Source of the DNA: Bdellovibrio sp. ArHS
GTDB lineage: Bacteria; Bdellovibrionota; Bdellovibrionia; Bdellovibrionales; Bdellovibrionaceae
Reading direction: 5' to 3'
Length of the DNA stretch: 64,000 nt
Assembly: GCF_000786105.1 (NCBI RefSeq)
Contig: NZ_JTEV01000019.1
Location: forward strand, 62,001-126,000
Program-made: the position numbers and the translations under genes
Notes under the pieces: generated by a model
What the model was told of the DNA's origin: nothing
Databases searched by the model: none
What the model saw: the letters and a program-made list of their open reading frames with translations, nothing else
In this document: piece after piece, positions 1-10,599 of the stretch
How positions within the stretch are numbered: position 1 is the stretch's first letter
Layout: the number at the start of each line of letters is the position of its first letter

Positions 1-194
1 GATTTTGCATCTGGTGTTGAAATAGATGCCACCTGAGAAAGAGGAGATGGAGTGCCGTAGTAGTTCACGCGGATATTATCAAGCATAGATACTTGAGCGC
101 GACCGGTGCGGATCTTTTTAAGCTCTTCGCCCAAAGCCGCCAAAGTCTTTTCCATTTTTGCTTGAGCATTCTTTTTTACATCTGCGACTGACAT
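1..194 (-). CDS. frr: Ribosome recycling factor, N-terminal part (cut by window edge)
   Basis: Ribosome recycling factor releases ribosomes from mRNA after termination, together with EF-G. Only the first 64 codons are in the window. The visible N-terminus (ATG at 194) contains the family pattern AQAKMEKTLAALGEELKKIR followed by TGRAQVSMLDNI and YYGTPSPL, which are the conserved first helix and the hinge of RRF. It lies 29 bases downstream of pyrH in the usual order rpsB-tsf-pyrH-frr, so it is probably the last gene of that transcript. The stop codon and the rest of the protein lie outside the window. Confidence 0.95.
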   Translation of the reverse strand, partial: MSVADVKKNAQAKMEKTLAALGEELKKIRTGRAQVSMLDNIRVNYYGTPSPLSQVASISTPDAK

Positions 195-223
195 AGTTGT
201 CTCCTTTTTGCTCTATCGTTTGG

Positions 224-1865
<1,642 letters not shown>

Positions 1866-1950
1866 TAGGAGTCTCCTTACAATAGATTTTTAAACGAATC
1901 GATCAAACACGAAGAGCCGCGAAAGCCCGTTTATGGATGCGGCACTTATG

Positions 1951-1975
1951 AAAAAGGTGGCTAGGCCACCTTTTT
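1951..1975 (-). terminator. Hairpin terminator or attenuator between rpsB and tsf
   Basis: A perfect inverted repeat AAAAAGGTGGC-tag-GCCACCTTTTT lies just after the rpsB stop and before tsf. On the minus strand it ends in a T run, as an intrinsic terminator should. Because tsf, pyrH and frr follow on the same strand, it probably acts as a partial terminator that reduces read-through from rpsB, as known for rpsB-tsf in other bacteria, or separates two transcripts. Confidence 0.8.
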
Positions 1976-1994
1976 CATTTCAATTACAGGGGAA

Positions 1995-2930
1995 TTATTC
2001 CGCCGCTGTATCGTCTTCTTTGTTCTCAAGCTCAGCTTGGATTTCAACTTCTTCTGCTGTACCAGCAGCAACAAGTTTACGACCTTTAGTTGCTTTAACA
2101 ACTGTAGGACCTGCTGATTTCTTAGGAGCTTCTTTCGCGCCGACGCGAGGACCCGCACCACGACGTTTTGGAGCCTCTTCTTTACCTTCAGAAGCTTCTT
2201 TAGCAACGTCAGATTGTTTGTCTGTCATTGTGCGAAGTTTTTGTTCCCAAGTTTTAGCACCTTCTAGGTAAGCTTCAGCAACTAGGTTTGCGAACAATTT
2301 GATAGAGCGGATCGCATCGTCGTTACCAGGGATCGCGTATTCAACAGACTCTGGATCAGAGTTTGTATCAGCGATAGCAACAACAGGGATGCCCAAGCGT
2401 TTTGCTTCAGCAACAGCGATGTGTTCTTTAGGAAGATCTACTACGAACATAGCAGATGGCATTTCCTTCATGTCACGGATACCAGACAAGAACTCAGTCA
2501 AACGAAGATATTCTTTTTCAAGCTTCGCGCGTTCTTTCTTAGTCAGGTAGTTGAATTCGCCTTTTTCTTTCATTGTGTCGATTTTGCGAAGACGATCGAT
2601 AGAAGATTTGATCGTTTCGAAATTCGTCATCATACCACCCAACCAACGCTTAGTTACGTAGTACTGACCGCATTTTTGAGCTGCCTCTTGGATAGGCTCA
2701 ATAGCTTGCTTTTTTGTTCCAACGAAGATCAAACGACCACCGTTAGCAGCGATTTCTTTTACGAAGTCAGCAGCTTTGTTAGCGCGTACAACAGTCTTTT
2801 GAAGGTCAATGATATGAATGCCTCCGCGAGCTGTGTAAACATAAGGTTTCATTTTTGGGTTCCAACGCTGAGTTTGATGTCCGAAGTGGACGCCAGCGTC
2901 TAACATTTCTTTCATGGTCACTTGTGCCAT
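1995..2930 (-). CDS. rpsB: 30S ribosomal protein S2 with long C-terminal tail
   Basis: Ribosomal protein S2 of the small subunit. The 311-residue product contains the S2 signatures MLDAGVHFGHQTQRWNPKM at the start, IHIIDLQKT, LGGMMTNF and the IPVVAIADTNSDP motif. The conserved part ends near residue 240; the remaining 70 or so residues are a low-complexity extension rich in Lys, Ala, Glu and Pro that is absent from the roughly 240-residue E. coli S2. The ATG at 2930 is preceded by AAAGGAAG. First gene of the translation operon; the transcript leader runs from upstream on the minus strand. Confidence 0.96.
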   Translation of the reverse strand: MAQVTMKEMLDAGVHFGHQTQRWNPKMKPYVYTARGGIHIIDLQKTVVRANKAADFVKEIAANGGRLIFVGTKKQAIEPIQEAAQKCGQYYVTKRWLGGMMTNFETIKSSIDRLRKIDTMKEKGEFNYLTKKERAKLEKEYLRLTEFLSGIRDMKEMPSAMFVVDLPKEHIAVAEAKRLGIPVVAIADTNSDPESVEYAIPGNDDAIRSIKLFANLVAEAYLEGAKTWEQKLRTMTDKQSDVAKEASEGKEEAPKRRGAGPRVGAKEAPKKSAGPTVVKATKGRKLVAAGTAEEVEIQAELENKEDDTAAE

Positions 2931-3229
2931 GGCAGTACTTCCTTTCTGGTTATTCGTCCCCGCAGGTAGAGCCAGCTTATTTTGTTTCGCCGGAAGACCC
3001 CCTTTTTCAGTACTTTGGGGGACCAGTTAATGCCTACGAGTGCTTATTGTTTGGAGTTTGGGGATATCACAGGGTGGCATAGCACGCAAGCAGTCTTTCA
3101 AGGACTCTCCCTTTGAGACGCGAGGATTACATTCGAACTTAGCCACATTAAGAAATGTTTAGACGCGGCGAATTGGATCCGATAAATAGCTCAAGCAATC
3201 CCGTTATTTGTGAACGTAAGCGAGAGGGA
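2931..3229. other. Intergenic region between rpsB and histidine kinase gene
   Basis: No gene is convincing here. The two flanking genes are divergent, so promoters for both must lie inside. A short C5/G5 inverted repeat with a 14-base loop is present at 2998-3021 in the rpsB leader, which could be part of an S2 autoregulatory leader, but the stem is too short to claim this. I see no clear -35/-10 pair and no tRNA fold. Confidence 0.4.
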
Positions 3230-4567
3230 ATGAAAGTACAAGACGATCCAAGACTCCATCATGATGTGGAGAAAATCTTCAGTGATCAGACCGATGAGAT
3301 CTGCGCCCGCGTAGATCGCGGTTTTGCATATCTTATGGGATTTCAATGGCTTGGCTGCATTCTGCTGGGGGCCTTTGTGACCCCAAGTACATGGCTTGGG
3401 CAGTTAAGCGGATCAAAAGAAAATGCGTTAATTGGGCTCCTTTTTGGGGCTCTTTTTGCAATTCCCCCTATCTATGGGGCTTTGAAGCTTCCCGGAGAAA
3501 AGGTGACTCGCTATGTGGTCGCCCTAGGGCAAATGCTATTTTCGACCCTTATAATCTATCTTACTGGCGGACGAATCGAATCGCATTTCCATATCTTTGT
3601 CTCGTTGGCGGCGCTGGCTTTTTACATGGATGTGCCCGTGTTGTGGCTGGGGTCTTCCGTCGTGATTATCGATCATCTGCTTCGTGGATTTATGCTGCCG
3701 ATGTCGATCTATGGGGTGAGTGCGGGGATCGAATGGAGATGGATCGAACATACAGCCTGGATTGGTTTTGAAAACTTTGTCCTGATGCTTGGAATTCAGC
3801 GCCATCGTACGGAACTTCGCGATGTGGCGATTTCGAAGGTTCAGATGATACAGGCGCGTGAAGAAGCTTTGCGACTGGCTTCCGTAAAATCCAGCTTTCT
3901 CAGTAACGTCAGTCATGAAATCCGCACGCCACTGAATAGCATTATGGGATTTTCGGATATCTTAAGAGATACGTCCCTTGATGAAGAACAGCAAGAATAC
4001 GTAAACACCATTCATCGTTGCTCTGATTCCCTTCTGCATCTGGTGAATGACATTCTAGACGTCTCAAAAATTGAAAATGGTCTGCTGCAGGTGGACTCTC
4101 ATCTTTTTGATGTGAAGGAGCTGCACAGCGATATTCAGAAAATATTCTTTATCAAATGTCAGGAAAAGGGACTGAGTTTAGAGCTTCACATCGATGAAAA
4201 TATTCCGGCCCAAGCCGTGGGAGACTCGCACCGGTTGCGACAAGTTCTTATGAATCTTGTTGGGAACGCTGTGAAGTTCACAGAACGGGGGCGGGTGCGT
4301 ATTGAGGTGAAGAAAGACTGCATTGCAAAAACCTATTCGTGGCATATCAGCGATACGGGGCGCGGAATTAAACGGGAAAACCTCAAGAAGCTGTTTCGCA
4401 GTTTTTATCAGGAGGACCCTTCCATTGCGCGCAAATACGGCGGCACGGGTTTGGGTCTTATGATTTCAAAAAACTTGATCGAAATTATGGGCGGACAGAT
4501 TTCCGTTTCAAGCAACTACGGAGAAGGAACGACATTTTCCTTCTCATTGCCATTGGAAGACGCATAA
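3230..4567 (+). CDS. Membrane-bound sensor histidine kinase
   Basis: A two-component sensor kinase with an integral-membrane input domain. The N-terminal half has several hydrophobic segments, including a GGRIESHFHIFVSLAALAFY stretch typical of one class of membrane sensor kinases. A coiled linker leads to the HisKA domain with the phospho-acceptor His in NVSHEIRTPLNS (about residue 229), then the HATPase domain with the N box (RLRQVLMNLVGNAVKF), G1 box (DTGRGI) and G2 box (GGTGLGLMISKN). No receiver domain and no neighbouring regulator gene, so it is an orphan kinase. The start is uncertain: an in-frame ATG at 3155 would add 25 residues, and the Shine-Dalgarno-like GAGAGGG sits very close to the ATG at 3230. 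Signal unknown. Confidence 0.88.
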   Translation: MKVQDDPRLHHDVEKIFSDQTDEICARVDRGFAYLMGFQWLGCILLGAFVTPSTWLGQLSGSKENALIGLLFGALFAIPPIYGALKLPGEKVTRYVVALGQMLFSTLIIYLTGGRIESHFHIFVSLAALAFYMDVPVLWLGSSVVIIDHLLRGFMLPMSIYGVSAGIEWRWIEHTAWIGFENFVLMLGIQRHRTELRDVAISKVQMIQAREEALRLASVKSSFLSNVSHEIRTPLNSIMGFSDILRDTSLDEEQQEYVNTIHRCSDSLLHLVNDILDVSKIENGLLQVDSHLFDVKELHSDIQKIFFIKCQEKGLSLELHIDENIPAQAVGDSHRLRQVLMNLVGNAVKFTERGRVRIEVKKDCIAKTYSWHISDTGRGIKRENLKKLFRSFYQEDPSIARKYGGTGLGLMISKNLIEIMGGQISVSSNYGEGTTFSFSLPLEDA

Positions 4568-4569
4568 GA

Positions 4570-4606
4570 GGCTGGTTCCCTTCTTTAGAAAAGGAACCGT
4601 GCTTTT
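4570..4606 (+). terminator. Probable terminator of the histidine kinase gene
   Basis: GGTTCC and GGAACC arms form an imperfect hairpin about ten bases after the kinase stop codon, followed by GTGCTTTTT. The arrangement fits an intrinsic terminator for the plus strand. It abuts the 3' end of the convergent oxidoreductase gene. Confidence 0.5.
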
Positions 4607-5733
4607 TAGAGAGCTGCTTCTGTTGAAGAAGAAGTCTCGTCAAGAGTTTCCACTTTGAAGCCCAAAGAAGCGACAATCATTTCTGCCTGAAGCAAAGAGC
4701 CGACAAGATTCTTTTGTTCGTTGACAGTCGCTGAAGCAATCCAAAGATTTTCAAGTTCCGGAATAGTCATATTGGCGCTCAATTTGATATCACCGTTGCC
4801 AGCAATAATAGGCGCAACAAAAATTCTTTCCAACTTCAGATTATCCAATGCTTCTGGATATGCCCGCTTAATTTGGCGTTTGATTTTCTTCAAAGCCATA
4901 CCAACCACTTCGGAATCCTCGGTCACTTCTTGTTCAATGAAGGTCATCCACTGAGAAGCCTGCAAAGGTCCGTTTTCAGTTTCCACTGAAGGCAGGAAGC
5001 GACCTGCACAAGGCCCAATTTCATCCTGAGTCGTGCCGTTAAGGATGTGCATTGCTGTGGAATCCGTGACGGGTTTTGCATGGCAAAGATCCAGGCAAAG
5101 AGCCGTCCAATAAGTATTCTTTGCAAGCTTCGAGCGAGCACGAATAGAGATAGCATCTTCCGGTAGAAGAAGTGCCAGATCTTTCACGGTTCCCGCAAAG
5201 ATGAAGTTATGTGCGTGCAAGGTTTTTGACCCGTTGATCGTCACGTGAGTGACTTTTTCGCCCTCTTGATGAAACTTTGTGACGTACGAGCGGGGCATAA
5301 ATTCGCCCTGGAATTTTTCAAACAGGGCTTGAGTCCATTCGAAAGGCTCCATCGCCAAATCCAAACGCTTGCTGGAAGTGAAGTATGCAAGCTCTTCATA
5401 GAAAGCAGGCGGGTTGTCGCCAAAACCCAGGAATGTTTTAAAGCCGCCCGATTCGTAGGTGATCGGAGCTTCTTCTGAAGCGGTATCTACCACTTTCATG
5501 TTTAAAAGATTTTCTAAAAAGCGTAGTGCCTTTTCGGAAAGAACGGAGTCTGGAACAAAACGAAGACCGTTGTTCATGGGGCCGGTGGGAAAATTCACTT
5601 TCTTGTTCACACCGAATGGAACATCAGCACCTTCAAGAAGAGCGATGTTTTTCGTTTCGCGACTAAGTGCCGCTGCGATGCTAAGGCCAGTTAAACCGCT
5701 TCCAATAATTGCATAATCGTAGATATGAGCCAT
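4606..5733 (-). CDS. FAD-dependent oxidoreductase (amine oxidase-like fold)
   Basis: A 375-residue soluble flavoprotein. The N-terminus has a Rossmann dinucleotide-binding motif, YAIIGSGLTGLSIAAAL, followed by an acidic residue at the end of the second strand (ALLEGAD). The C-terminal LWIASATVNEQKNLVGSLLQA looks like the second FAD-contacting motif of NAD(P)/FAD amine-oxidase-like proteins. Substrate cannot be told. I prefer the ATG at 5733, preceded by AAGGGA at about 11 bases, over an upstream in-frame start at 5769, because the Rossmann strand then begins close to the N-terminus. It follows the CFI-box gene on the same strand by about 55 bases and may be cotranscribed with it. Confidence 0.75.
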   Translation of the reverse strand: MAHIYDYAIIGSGLTGLSIAAALSRETKNIALLEGADVPFGVNKKVNFPTGPMNNGLRFVPDSVLSEKALRFLENLLNMKVVDTASEEAPITYESGGFKTFLGFGDNPPAFYEELAYFTSSKRLDLAMEPFEWTQALFEKFQGEFMPRSYVTKFHQEGEKVTHVTINGSKTLHAHNFIFAGTVKDLALLLPEDAISIRARSKLAKNTYWTALCLDLCHAKPVTDSTAMHILNGTTQDEIGPCAGRFLPSVETENGPLQASQWMTFIEQEVTEDSEVVGMALKKIKRQIKRAYPEALDNLKLERIFVAPIIAGNGDIKLSANMTIPELENLWIASATVNEQKNLVGSLLQAEMIVASLGFKVETLDETSSSTEAAL

Positions 5734-5788
5734 GCAAATACATTCCCTTAAAAAGTGGCAGGTTTGCAAGCATCAAAGCGAAGGAATT

Positions 5789-6625
5789 CTAGCTAACGCA
5801 TTTAATCAAAAGTCGGAGAATTGCTCTGACTGCGGGTTTCAGATGCGGTTGCTTATCGAGTAAGCAAGCAATGTGAGGAGAGAACTTATAGTAAATGGCA
5901 ATAAATTTACGGCCCCATTTCGTGGGGCGAAGTGTGAAGTCACGGTAAGCTCGCAAAATCATGACTTCTGCGGACTGGGGATCTTCAAAAGCCGCTGTGG
6001 CAATAAAACAGCGAGGTCGCTCTTTGTCCGACATCTTCAAAAATTGTTTCACAATTTGAGGATTGCGCGCGGTTTTCTGAAAAGATTCAGCTTTGCGAAT
6101 GATGTCTGGATAAATTGGCGTGAACTGAATAAACATTGCCAGTTGTTTGGCGGCATTGCTCATGCGCTCTGCATATTTATCGTGCGTATCGTAGATTCGC
6201 ATCAAGTCCCAATACACCGAGGCGACCACTGTCAGTTCAGTCGTGCGCGCACTGTCTTTGAAAGCTTCGGGCTTAAGGCGTTCGCCTTTTTTTATGTCGA
6301 AGACGATGTCTAAAATTTTCAAATATTTTTCGTAGGCAACGGCCGCCTCTGAATAAAGCTTCTGACTCATGCACATGCGGGCCTTTTTAATCAGCATCAC
6401 GCGGCTTTTCCAAAGTTGTAAGCGGTGCTGTTCTTTGGCGCGCTCTTGCGCCATCAGAATTCCCCCACTGCTAGAGGCTACTGTTCTGCGCAAATCAGAA
6501 ATACATCCTGCGCAAACCTGTGGAGGCAAATTGCTTTCGCCGGCAGCCTGTAACTTCGTAATAAGTTCAGCATCTACCGGATGAAGTTCAGTAACTTGTA
6601 TTCCGCAGCGAGGACATTGGATCAT
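5789..6625 (-). CDS. Zinc-finger protein with CFI-box C-terminal domain
   Basis: A 278-residue protein of unknown function. The N-terminus carries two CxxC pairs (CPRCG at residue 4 and CAGC at about 38) that probably form a zinc ribbon. The middle is helical, with a stretch resembling tetratricopeptide-like helices (AVAYEKYLKILDIVF). The C-terminal 70 residues begin RCFIATAAFEDPQSAEV and continue with LRAYRDF and FIAIYYKFSPHIA, the pattern of the CFI-box-CTERM domain known from many bacterial proteins. No signal peptide or clear anchor is seen apart from the hydrophobic C-terminal helix. ATG at 6625 has AAGGAAG upstream. It follows priA on the same strand. Confidence 0.75.
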   Translation of the reverse strand: MIQCPRCGIQVTELHPVDAELITKLQAAGESNLPPQVCAGCISDLRRTVASSSGGILMAQERAKEQHRLQLWKSRVMLIKKARMCMSQKLYSEAAVAYEKYLKILDIVFDIKKGERLKPEAFKDSARTTELTVVASVYWDLMRIYDTHDKYAERMSNAAKQLAMFIQFTPIYPDIIRKAESFQKTARNPQIVKQFLKMSDKERPRCFIATAAFEDPQSAEVMILRAYRDFTLRPTKWGRKFIAIYYKFSPHIACLLDKQPHLKPAVRAILRLLIKCVS

Positions 6626-6669
6626 GAATCAAGACTTCCTTAACTTCCCATATTAGGAAAGTGTGGGAA

Positions 6670-8709
6670 TTAAAGCAAACTCATTGGGTCAATATCGATT
6701 AAAATTTTTACGCCGGAAGGAACCCATTCTTGGTCACCCAGAAGTTGTCTTGAAAAGGGATTTGCCGCCGCAACCTGAGTCGTTTTTATAAGGAGATGAA
6801 ATCGAAATTGTCCTCTTAACTTCGATAAGGGTGCTTCTGCAGGCCCTAAAACCTCGATGGAGTTGTACTGAGGAAACTGAGATTTCAAAGCATGCGCGCG
6901 CCTCGCTAAAAGTCCGGCTGTCTCTTCGACCTTTCCTAAATGAGTGCCTTGAATGCGGAAGCTCACCAAACGTCCAATCGGAGGATAGCTGAGTTGTCCG
7001 CGGATATTGAGTTCGTGTTGCGCAAAACCTTCGAAGTCATGGTTGCGAGCGAAAGTGATACTGTCATGTTCCGCATTGAAAGTTTGAATGATCACGAGTC
7101 CTGGAGCTTCACCTTCTTGAACGTGACGTCCCGCTCGGCCACTCATTTGCGTGATCAATTGGAAGCTTCTTTCTGTGGCGCGGAAGTCGGGCAGATTGAA
7201 GCCCACATCTGCCAAAACCAGTCCTACCAATTTCAGCTTTGGAAAGTCCAAACCCTTCGCGATCATTTGTGTGCCGACCAGAATATCGATGTCGCCAGTT
7301 TCCATTCTTTGTACTAAATCTTCCAGGTCAGCACGACTTTGAATTTCATCACGGTCCGCGCGGGCAATGATCTTTCCAGGGAACAAACGAGCAAGATCTG
7401 TTTCTACAAGTTCAGTTCCCAGTCCAATGGCTTCCAAATGTCCCTCTTTGCAATCCGGGCACTTTGTTTTGAAATTTTCGTGATAGTCACAATAGTGACA
7501 GATCAGATGGGAATGAGCATGTAAGGTCAAAGAAATATCGCAGTTCGGGCACTCGCGCGTGTGGCCGCAGGCGGGACAAACCACCATCTGTGCGATTCCC
7601 CGTCTATTCAGAAACAAAGCAGCTTGATCCCCACGATCCAGGACTTCATGCATTCGTTCATAAAGTTGTGGGCTTAACCAAAAGGGCAGGTGCGAATACT
7701 TTTCGATGATCTTCTTCTGCTGTTCGCTGTCGTCCTTCTGCTTTCTTAAGTCAATGACTTCGATATCTGGCAAAGCACGGTTGGCAACCCGGTTGCGAAG
7801 TGTGTGCAGATGGTATTTACCGTCTTGCGCGTTTTTCCAGGTTTCTAAACTTGGCGTGGCGGAACCCAAAACGACGGGACAATTCATCATTTTTCCCATC
7901 ATGACTGCGGCATCCCGGCCATTGTATTTCAACTTTTCGTCTTGCTTGAAGCTGGGTTCGTGCTCTTCATCGACGATAATCAGCCCTAGGTTATCAATCG
8001 GACAGAACAGAGCAGAGCGGGCGCCAATAAGTATGGATTTTCGTCCCTCCACGATATCCCACCACTGATTGGTGCGCTCACGATCGGTGAGTTGAGAATG
8101 CAGGGCCGCAATCTTGTCGCCAAATCTTCGCGCGAATCTTTGAATCAGTTGAGGGGTTAGTGAGATCTCAGGAACCAGCACCAGGCCTCTTTTGCCTTCG
8201 CTCAGCACTTTTTCCAGAAGTCTTAGATAGACTTCGGTTTTTCCCGAACCTGTGACGCCGAAAAGCAGGTGAGTAGAAAAATTCTGATGCTGAGAAATGC
8301 TTTCAAAACAGGTGCGCTGTTCATCGGTCAAATTTAAATTCGTATCGCTTTCCAACTGGGGAATGACCGGAGGGCGTTTGGATTGTCGCTGTTTTTCGGT
8401 TTTTTTTAGAGGAGGAAAAGCAGACTGCGCCACCTGCCCAATCGGATGGATATAGTATTGCGCCAGCCATTCAAGCCACTTCATAAAGGGCTCGGGAAGG
8501 GGCTTGTACTCTTCATCGATAGAATCGATGCTTTTAATTTCGAAATCAGGAACTTTATCCGTGGGCCCTAGAACAAGGCCTTTTACTTTGCGACGGCCAA
8601 GAGGCACGTTGACAAGCTGGCCGCGATTTAAGGGTTCAGCAAAGCTGTACGTCAAAGCCTCTGGAAGAGGAGCGTCGACAGCCACTCTCCACAGTTGGAC
8701 ATCACTCAT
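6670..8709 (-). CDS. priA: Primosomal protein N', replication restart helicase
   Basis: PriA recognises stalled forks and reloads the replicative helicase. The 679-residue protein shows the N-terminal DNA-binding domain, Walker A motif GVTGSGKTEVY, the DEEH box in VDEEHEPSFKQ, the paired zinc-binding cysteines (CPACGHTRECPNC, CHYC, CPDC) and helicase motifs V and VI (GTQMIAKGLDFP, QMSGRAGR). Length is slightly below the 730 residues of E. coli PriA. Its ATG overlaps the stop of the upstream secreted-protein gene by four bases, so the two are translationally coupled. Confidence 0.97.
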   Translation of the reverse strand: MSDVQLWRVAVDAPLPEALTYSFAEPLNRGQLVNVPLGRRKVKGLVLGPTDKVPDFEIKSIDSIDEEYKPLPEPFMKWLEWLAQYYIHPIGQVAQSAFPPLKKTEKQRQSKRPPVIPQLESDTNLNLTDEQRTCFESISQHQNFSTHLLFGVTGSGKTEVYLRLLEKVLSEGKRGLVLVPEISLTPQLIQRFARRFGDKIAALHSQLTDRERTNQWWDIVEGRKSILIGARSALFCPIDNLGLIIVDEEHEPSFKQDEKLKYNGRDAAVMMGKMMNCPVVLGSATPSLETWKNAQDGKYHLHTLRNRVANRALPDIEVIDLRKQKDDSEQQKKIIEKYSHLPFWLSPQLYERMHEVLDRGDQAALFLNRRGIAQMVVCPACGHTRECPNCDISLTLHAHSHLICHYCDYHENFKTKCPDCKEGHLEAIGLGTELVETDLARLFPGKIIARADRDEIQSRADLEDLVQRMETGDIDILVGTQMIAKGLDFPKLKLVGLVLADVGFNLPDFRATERSFQLITQMSGRAGRHVQEGEAPGLVIIQTFNAEHDSITFARNHDFEGFAQHELNIRGQLSYPPIGRLVSFRIQGTHLGKVEETAGLLARRAHALKSQFPQYNSIEVLGPAEAPLSKLRGQFRFHLLIKTTQVAAANPFSRQLLGDQEWVPSGVKILIDIDPMSLL

Positions 8710-9554
8710 CTAAACCTCGTGTAAAACTCCGTGACGACGTCTTTTGCGGGAAGACTGTCAATGCCGTCCCACTTCAGATTAGTATCCAAAGAGGAAGGCT
8801 GGAAGAGGCTGACCGCTGTTTGCGGGCGGGCGGAAGCACTGATTAGGCGAATAGTCACTGTGTTATTACCCCAGCGAATAGTGCGCGCGCGCGGGTAGGA
8901 AAGATTTTTTGCAAACTGATTGTAGTTGTCAGCACTCATTTCCACCTGGCTTGGCAGACGAAGTTTGCGAACGACAAATTGGTCTTGCTCAATCCACAAT
9001 CCTGGATAATTGATTTCCTTTTCAACAGGCGTCGGAATTCCCAGGGCGTAGTTGACCACGCCGCCAGTGCGTGAATAGCGAACCCAAGTTTCAGGTTCAT
9101 ACTTAATTTCCGCACCAGTGCGAGGCAGGGCCTTTTTGTTATAGGCCGTGGTCGGAATAATCTTAAAATGCGCCAAAGTATTTGCGAATATTTCTGGATT
9201 GCGGAAGTTCAAGTATCTTTCCAGAAAATCATCGGGAACTTTCTCGCTTTTACGAGTGTTTCCGATCATGCTCCACTTTTGTCCGCCGTTATAAAGGTAT
9301 TGCAGGCGGAAACTGTTTTGCAGATCTTTGCCACCGGTCACCGTTAAGCGCATTGTACGGTCACTGTCGATCAGCCAAGTCTCTTTGACCGACAAAGTTT
9401 CATCGCCATTGGAAAATTGCACTTCCTGCTCAATCGCATAAATACCACTGCCGGCGTTTTCCACGGTTTTTTGCAGAATTGTGCGCGTCGGGGGAATGTA
9501 GGCGAAGGCTGAGGTCGAAAGCAAAAAAGACAGTAAAAGAATTAATTTTTTCAT
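8706..9554 (-). CDS. Secreted protein of unknown function
   Basis: A 282-residue exported protein. It starts with a clear signal peptide (MKKLILLLSFLLSTSAFA, probable cleavage after AFA). The mature part is rich in beta-strand-like stretches with alternating charges, such as KETWLIDSDRTMRLTVTGG, and could fold like the LolA/LppX type of lipid-binding beta sheet, but that is only a guess from the pattern. It lies between galU (8 bases away) and priA (4-base overlap) on the same strand, so it is part of that operon. I do not recognise the family. Confidence 0.7.
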   Translation of the reverse strand: MKKLILLLSFLLSTSAFAYIPPTRTILQKTVENAGSGIYAIEQEVQFSNGDETLSVKETWLIDSDRTMRLTVTGGKDLQNSFRLQYLYNGGQKWSMIGNTRKSEKVPDDFLERYLNFRNPEIFANTLAHFKIIPTTAYNKKALPRTGAEIKYEPETWVRYSRTGGVVNYALGIPTPVEKEINYPGLWIEQDQFVVRKLRLPSQVEMSADNYNQFAKNLSYPRARTIRWGNNTVTIRLISASARPQTAVSLFQPSSLDTNLKWDGIDSLPAKDVVTEFYTRFR

Positions 9555-9562
9555 AGAAATTC

Positions 9563-10447
9563 CTAATTCAATTTTCGCGCAAGCTGTTGGATATAACTTT
9601 TCAACTCGGGTCCAAGCTCGGGATTTTGTAAAGCAAGCTCAATGTTGGCCTGCAGATAGCCCAGCTTGTCGCCGGCATCATAGCGTTCGGCGGTAAACGT
9701 CATCGCATTCAAGCCCTTTTCTTTACAAAGAACTTTCATGCTATCGGTTAACTGAATTTCTCCGTTCAGCGAAGGCTTGGCATTCTGAAGAATATCCATA
9801 ATGTGATTGTCGAAGACATAGCGGCCTGGCAAAGCCCAGCGACTTGTTGTTTCTGTGGGTTTTGGCTTTTCAGTCAAGGATGTTACTCGGAAGTAGCCCT
9901 TTTGGGTGTCTTCAACTTCGGCGACGCCATATTTAGAAACATCTTTATCAGAAACCTTCATCACGGAAATAGTGGATGTTCCTGTTTCCTCGAAAGACTG
10001 AACAAGCTGGGATGTGACATTCGGTTGCCCATGAAATCCCATGGTGATTTCGTCGCCAAGTAAAACGGCGAAAGGTTCTTTGCCAATGATAGGAAGACCG
10101 CAATGAACGGCATGTCCCAAGCCTAAAGCGTGCTTCTGACGTATACTGATAATATTGGCTTTGTCGCGAATCTTAACCACGCGTTCAAGCAATTTTTCTT
10201 TGCCGTCTTTTTGAAGTTTGTCTTCAAGCTCGTAAGAAGTATCAAAAAAATCCTCGATCGCATACTTGTAGCGACCGGCAATAAGCACGATATCTTCAAT
10301 ACCCGCCTGAACGGCCTCTTCAACCACGTACAGGATGATGGGAGCGTCCACGATCGTGAGCATCTCTTTAGGAACTGTCTTCGTTGCGGGAAGAAATCGT
10401 GTTCCAAGTCCTGCGGCGGGTATGATGGCTTTTTTTACTTTAGGCAT
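9563..10447 (-). CDS. galU: UTP-glucose-1-phosphate uridylyltransferase
   Basis: GalU makes UDP-glucose from UTP and glucose-1-phosphate for envelope polysaccharides and glycolipids. The 294-residue protein opens with KKAIIPAAGLGTRFLPATK, the nucleotide-binding signature, followed by VPKEMLTIVDAPIILYVVEE; FAVLLGDEI holds the metal-binding Asp, and SLTEKPKP is also conserved in the family. Length matches bacterial GalU. It is the first gene of a minus-strand series galU, secreted protein, priA. Confidence 0.96.
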   Translation of the reverse strand: MPKVKKAIIPAAGLGTRFLPATKTVPKEMLTIVDAPIILYVVEEAVQAGIEDIVLIAGRYKYAIEDFFDTSYELEDKLQKDGKEKLLERVVKIRDKANIISIRQKHALGLGHAVHCGLPIIGKEPFAVLLGDEITMGFHGQPNVTSQLVQSFEETGTSTISVMKVSDKDVSKYGVAEVEDTQKGYFRVTSLTEKPKPTETTSRWALPGRYVFDNHIMDILQNAKPSLNGEIQLTDSMKVLCKEKGLNAMTFTAERYDAGDKLGYLQANIELALQNPELGPELKSYIQQLARKLN

Positions 10448-10599
10448 GCTCTATTGATCTCAAACGTTTCACTTTAAGACAAGTCTTAACGAAGTCCGGC
10501 TTTATTAAAACAAGGCCCGTTTCAGAGTGAGAATCCTTGTTATTTTTAGTAAATCTACCGAAAAGTTGTGTGATAGCCTTGTATTTGGGGGAGTAATCC

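Noticed and set aside
2998-3021. C5/G5 hairpin in the rpsB leader
   Set aside because: The stem is only five bases with a 14-base loop and no T run; not enough to call a terminator or riboswitch.
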